From contig OZ007034.1 of the NCBI GenBank assembly GCA_963931635.1, forward strand, positions 1,054,001 to 1,118,000: DNA of 64,000 bases. Reading direction: 5' to 3'. Origin of the DNA: Caccoplasma sp905210875. GTDB lineage: Bacteria > Bacteroidota > Bacteroidia > Bacteroidales > UBA11471. Position numbers and translations under genes: made by a program. The notes below the pieces were generated by a model. It saw only the letters and a list, made by a program, of their open reading frames with translations. It did no database searches and had not been told where the DNA came from. Shown here piece by piece: positions 62,418-64,000 of this stretch (the first letter of the stretch is position 1; the number at the start of each line of letters is the position of its first letter).

Positions 62418-63506
62418 TCATTTTTCGGCGTTCCATTGCAGGGTGGCCCGTATGGGATAATGGTCGGAAAATTTTTGGCGAATGACGCGGCTGTCGACAG
62501 CGTGCAGTGCATCGTTGTGCAGGATATGGTCGATGCGGAACCAGAGCCCCGACTCGTTGTAGGTGATGCCGGGGCCGAAGCCGGTCGCGACGTAGGCGTC
62601 GTCGAAATCGCCCCGTATGGTCTCGTAGGTGTAGGACTGGGGCGTGTCGTTGAAGTCGCCGCAGATGACGACGGCCCCCGGAATCTTGTCTGCGATAGAC
62701 CGTATGGTGCGGGCCTGCTGGGCGCGAATCCGTCCGGCGCGAGCGAGCTTTCTCAGCAACTTGTCTTTGGCCGCGGGCAGCAGCTCGGTTGTTTGTGTGG
62801 GGTGCTTGGCAATTTGTTCATACAACTCCTTGTCGCCGGGTTCGAGGTGGTTCGATTCGAGATGGCAGTTGATGAGTGTCAGCCGTTGGCCGTCGATGTC
62901 GAACTGGTAGAGGCAGGCATTGTTCTGCGAGTTGTCAAAGGGTATGGTCTCGGTTTTCCTGATTGGGTATTTGGAGAAGCAGGCGATGCCCGAGTCCCAT
63001 GCCGAGGGTTTGAACACATGCCGGTAGGGATATTTGGATAGCACTCTGTTTATGGCCTTTTGCGACAGCCTTCCTGTGCTGTACTCTTGCAGGCAGATGA
63101 TGTCGGCGCCGCTGTCGCGCAGCAGATCGAGAAGGGTATTGCTTTTCCCCCCGTCGGTGGCATGGGCCTGTCCGAAACTCTGTATGTTGTAGGTGAGCAG
63201 GACGATTTTCTTCTCGCCGTTGTCTTTCCCGCTGAAATGCAACGGAAAGTAGTTCTGTACCGAGTGGAACGACAGTAACAGAAACACAAGAGGAATGAGG
63301 GCGTATTTTCGTGGCCATATAAATACTTGCAGGAGCAGCACGCACTCTATGAAGAAAAAAATCGGGAAAGCCAGTGAGAAAAAGAGCGGAAGCAGAAACT
63401 TGTCGGGAGGGACAAGGTAGCTGTATGCCGAGACAAGCAGTAATCCGCCTGCCACGAGGTTTATGGCCAACGCCAGTATTCGGTATGTCTTGGTAAAGAA
63501 ATTCAT
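62418..63506 (-). CDS. Endonuclease/exonuclease/phosphatase family protein, membrane anchored
   Basis: The 362-residue protein starts with two to three membrane helices (about 8-90), and the rest is an EEP (DNase I-like) fold. Catalytic motifs are visible: LLTYNIQSFGQ near 104, ICLQEYS near 136 (Glu), CHLES near 215, GDFNDTPQS near 284 and FSDHYPIRATLQW at the end. The domain faces either side of the membrane; its substrate may be a phospholipid, nucleic acid or sugar phosphate. It follows the rhomboid gene by 6 bases, an arrangement often seen in Bacteroidota. Confidence 0.9.
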   Translation of the reverse strand: MNFFTKTYRILALAINLVAGGLLLVSAYSYLVPPDKFLLPLFFSLAFPIFFFIECVLLLQVFIWPRKYALIPLVFLLLSFHSVQNYFPLHFSGKDNGEKKIVLLTYNIQSFGQAHATDGGKSNTLLDLLRDSGADIICLQEYSTGRLSQKAINRVLSKYPYRHVFKPSAWDSGIACFSKYPIRKTETIPFDNSQNNACLYQFDIDGQRLTLINCHLESNHLEPGDKELYEQIAKHPTQTTELLPAAKDKLLRKLARAGRIRAQQARTIRSIADKIPGAVVICGDFNDTPQSYTYETIRGDFDDAYVATGFGPGITYNESGLWFRIDHILHNDALHAVDSRVIRQKFSDHYPIRATLQWNAEK

Positions 63507-63512
63507 CCGTTA

Positions 63513-64000
63513 CTATTTTTTGCCCGCATCGAAGAGCCGCTGTTTCTCTTCTCGGGTGAGGGAAGTGTAGCCCGACTGTTTGATTTTGTCGAGTATGCGG
63601 TCTATCTCGGCCGAGTTCTCTTGCCGGCGGCGCAGGTATTCGTCGTCGCTCGGATTTCGGGCGTACCCTTGCCGGGAGGTTTTGATTTTGGGACCACCCT
63701 TCCGCGGACGCTTCTTGAAGAGAAGAACAATCTGATCGGCCATACGGTTGAATCCTTTGGTCAGGTCGCGGCCTTTTTTGTAGGAAGTGGCAAAGAGGTA
63801 ACCGAAGAGGGCACCGCCCAGGTGGGCGATGTGACCTCCCGCATTTTGTGAGGTCATGCTCAGCAGGTCGAGTACGACAGTGGCCAGGGCGATGTATTTG
63901 AGCGAGACATTGCCCAGCAGGAGCAGTCTTATCTTGTAGTCGGGGGCATAGGCCGACACGGCCAGCACTACCGCCAGTACGGCGGCCGAGGCTCCCAGGA
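63513..64000 (-). CDS. Rhomboid-family intramembrane protease, 5' end cut by window
   Basis: About 162 codons are present; the N-terminal half lies beyond the right edge. The open frame continues through the edge (LGASAAVLAVVLAV), which places the catalytic serine region GASAA at the edge, and NAGGHIAHLGGALFGYLF near 63835 carries the catalytic His. A cytoplasmic basic tail of about 80 residues follows (FKKRPRKGGPKIKTSRQGY). Rhomboids cut transmembrane segments of substrate proteins. The usual GxSG reads GxSA here. The protein is probably an active protease, but this needs the missing half. Confidence 0.88.
   Translation of the reverse strand, partial: LGASAAVLAVVLAVSAYAPDYKIRLLLLGNVSLKYIALATVVLDLLSMTSQNAGGHIAHLGGALFGYLFATSYKKGRDLTKGFNRMADQIVLLFKKRPRKGGPKIKTSRQGYARNPSDDEYLRRRQENSAEIDRILDKIKQSGYTSLTREEKQRLFDAGKK

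Overview
The window is 64 kb of a Bacteroidales-type chromosome, somewhat GC-rich for that order. The evidence is the fused SecDF, class III fructose-bisphosphatase, K+-dependent membrane pyrophosphatase, FrdCAB complex, XusABC-like siderophore locus, many 'LxxC' lipoproteins, and repeated promoters of the Bacteroidota type (about TTTG, 18-22 bases, TAnnTTTG). Genus cannot be fixed from sequence alone; a Barnesiella-like relative is a guess. No rRNA, tRNA, CRISPR array, insertion sequence or prophage was seen. Most of the window is core chromosome with small accessory patches.

Layout. 1-5 kb: engB (cut by the window edge) diverges from an fbp-recR-glycosyltransferase-acetyltransferase operon. 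5-7.7 kb: an ECF sigma factor operon with a short membrane protein and a Spy-like periplasmic protein, then fabI. 8-11.4 kb: a ROK glucokinase and a thioredoxin-family gene broken by one frameshift. 11.5-14.3 kb: phoH, purC and menG. 14.3-19.3 kb: an HTH regulator, a small orphan protein, and a two-gene operon of a 989-residue protein (two receiver-like domains plus a PPDK-type ATP-grasp) followed by a coiled-coil protein; this is the least explained locus. 19.6-26.3 kb: hppA, carB and an M23 peptidase. 26.6-31.6 kb: ispD-recG, a DUF805 protein and yifB/comM. 31.8-34.1 kb: a thioredoxin-fold lipoprotein lacking its cysteine pair and two small lipoproteins. 34.1-37 kb: a metK-metY operon behind a probable SAM-II riboswitch. 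37-42 kb: orphan small proteins, a SulP transporter and an Ig-like lipoprotein. 42-45 kb: secDF. 45.7-53.2 kb: a tight cysE-RNA methyltransferase-DPP-purD-DUF6427-dedA operon. 53.4-58.6 kb: xusABC-like iron/siderophore uptake. 58.8-62.3 kb: frdCAB. 62.4-64 kb: an EEP phosphatase and a rhomboid protease (cut by the edge).

Themes. Sulfur and methyl metabolism (cysE, metY, metK, with SAM sensing) and purine synthesis (purC, purD) recur. Anaerobic energy metabolism is represented by menaquinone synthesis (menG), fumarate reductase and the pyrophosphatase. Envelope functions (SecDF, lipoproteins, M23, TonB receptor) fill most of the rest. Promoter, terminator and riboswitch calls were made by eye from sequence pattern.
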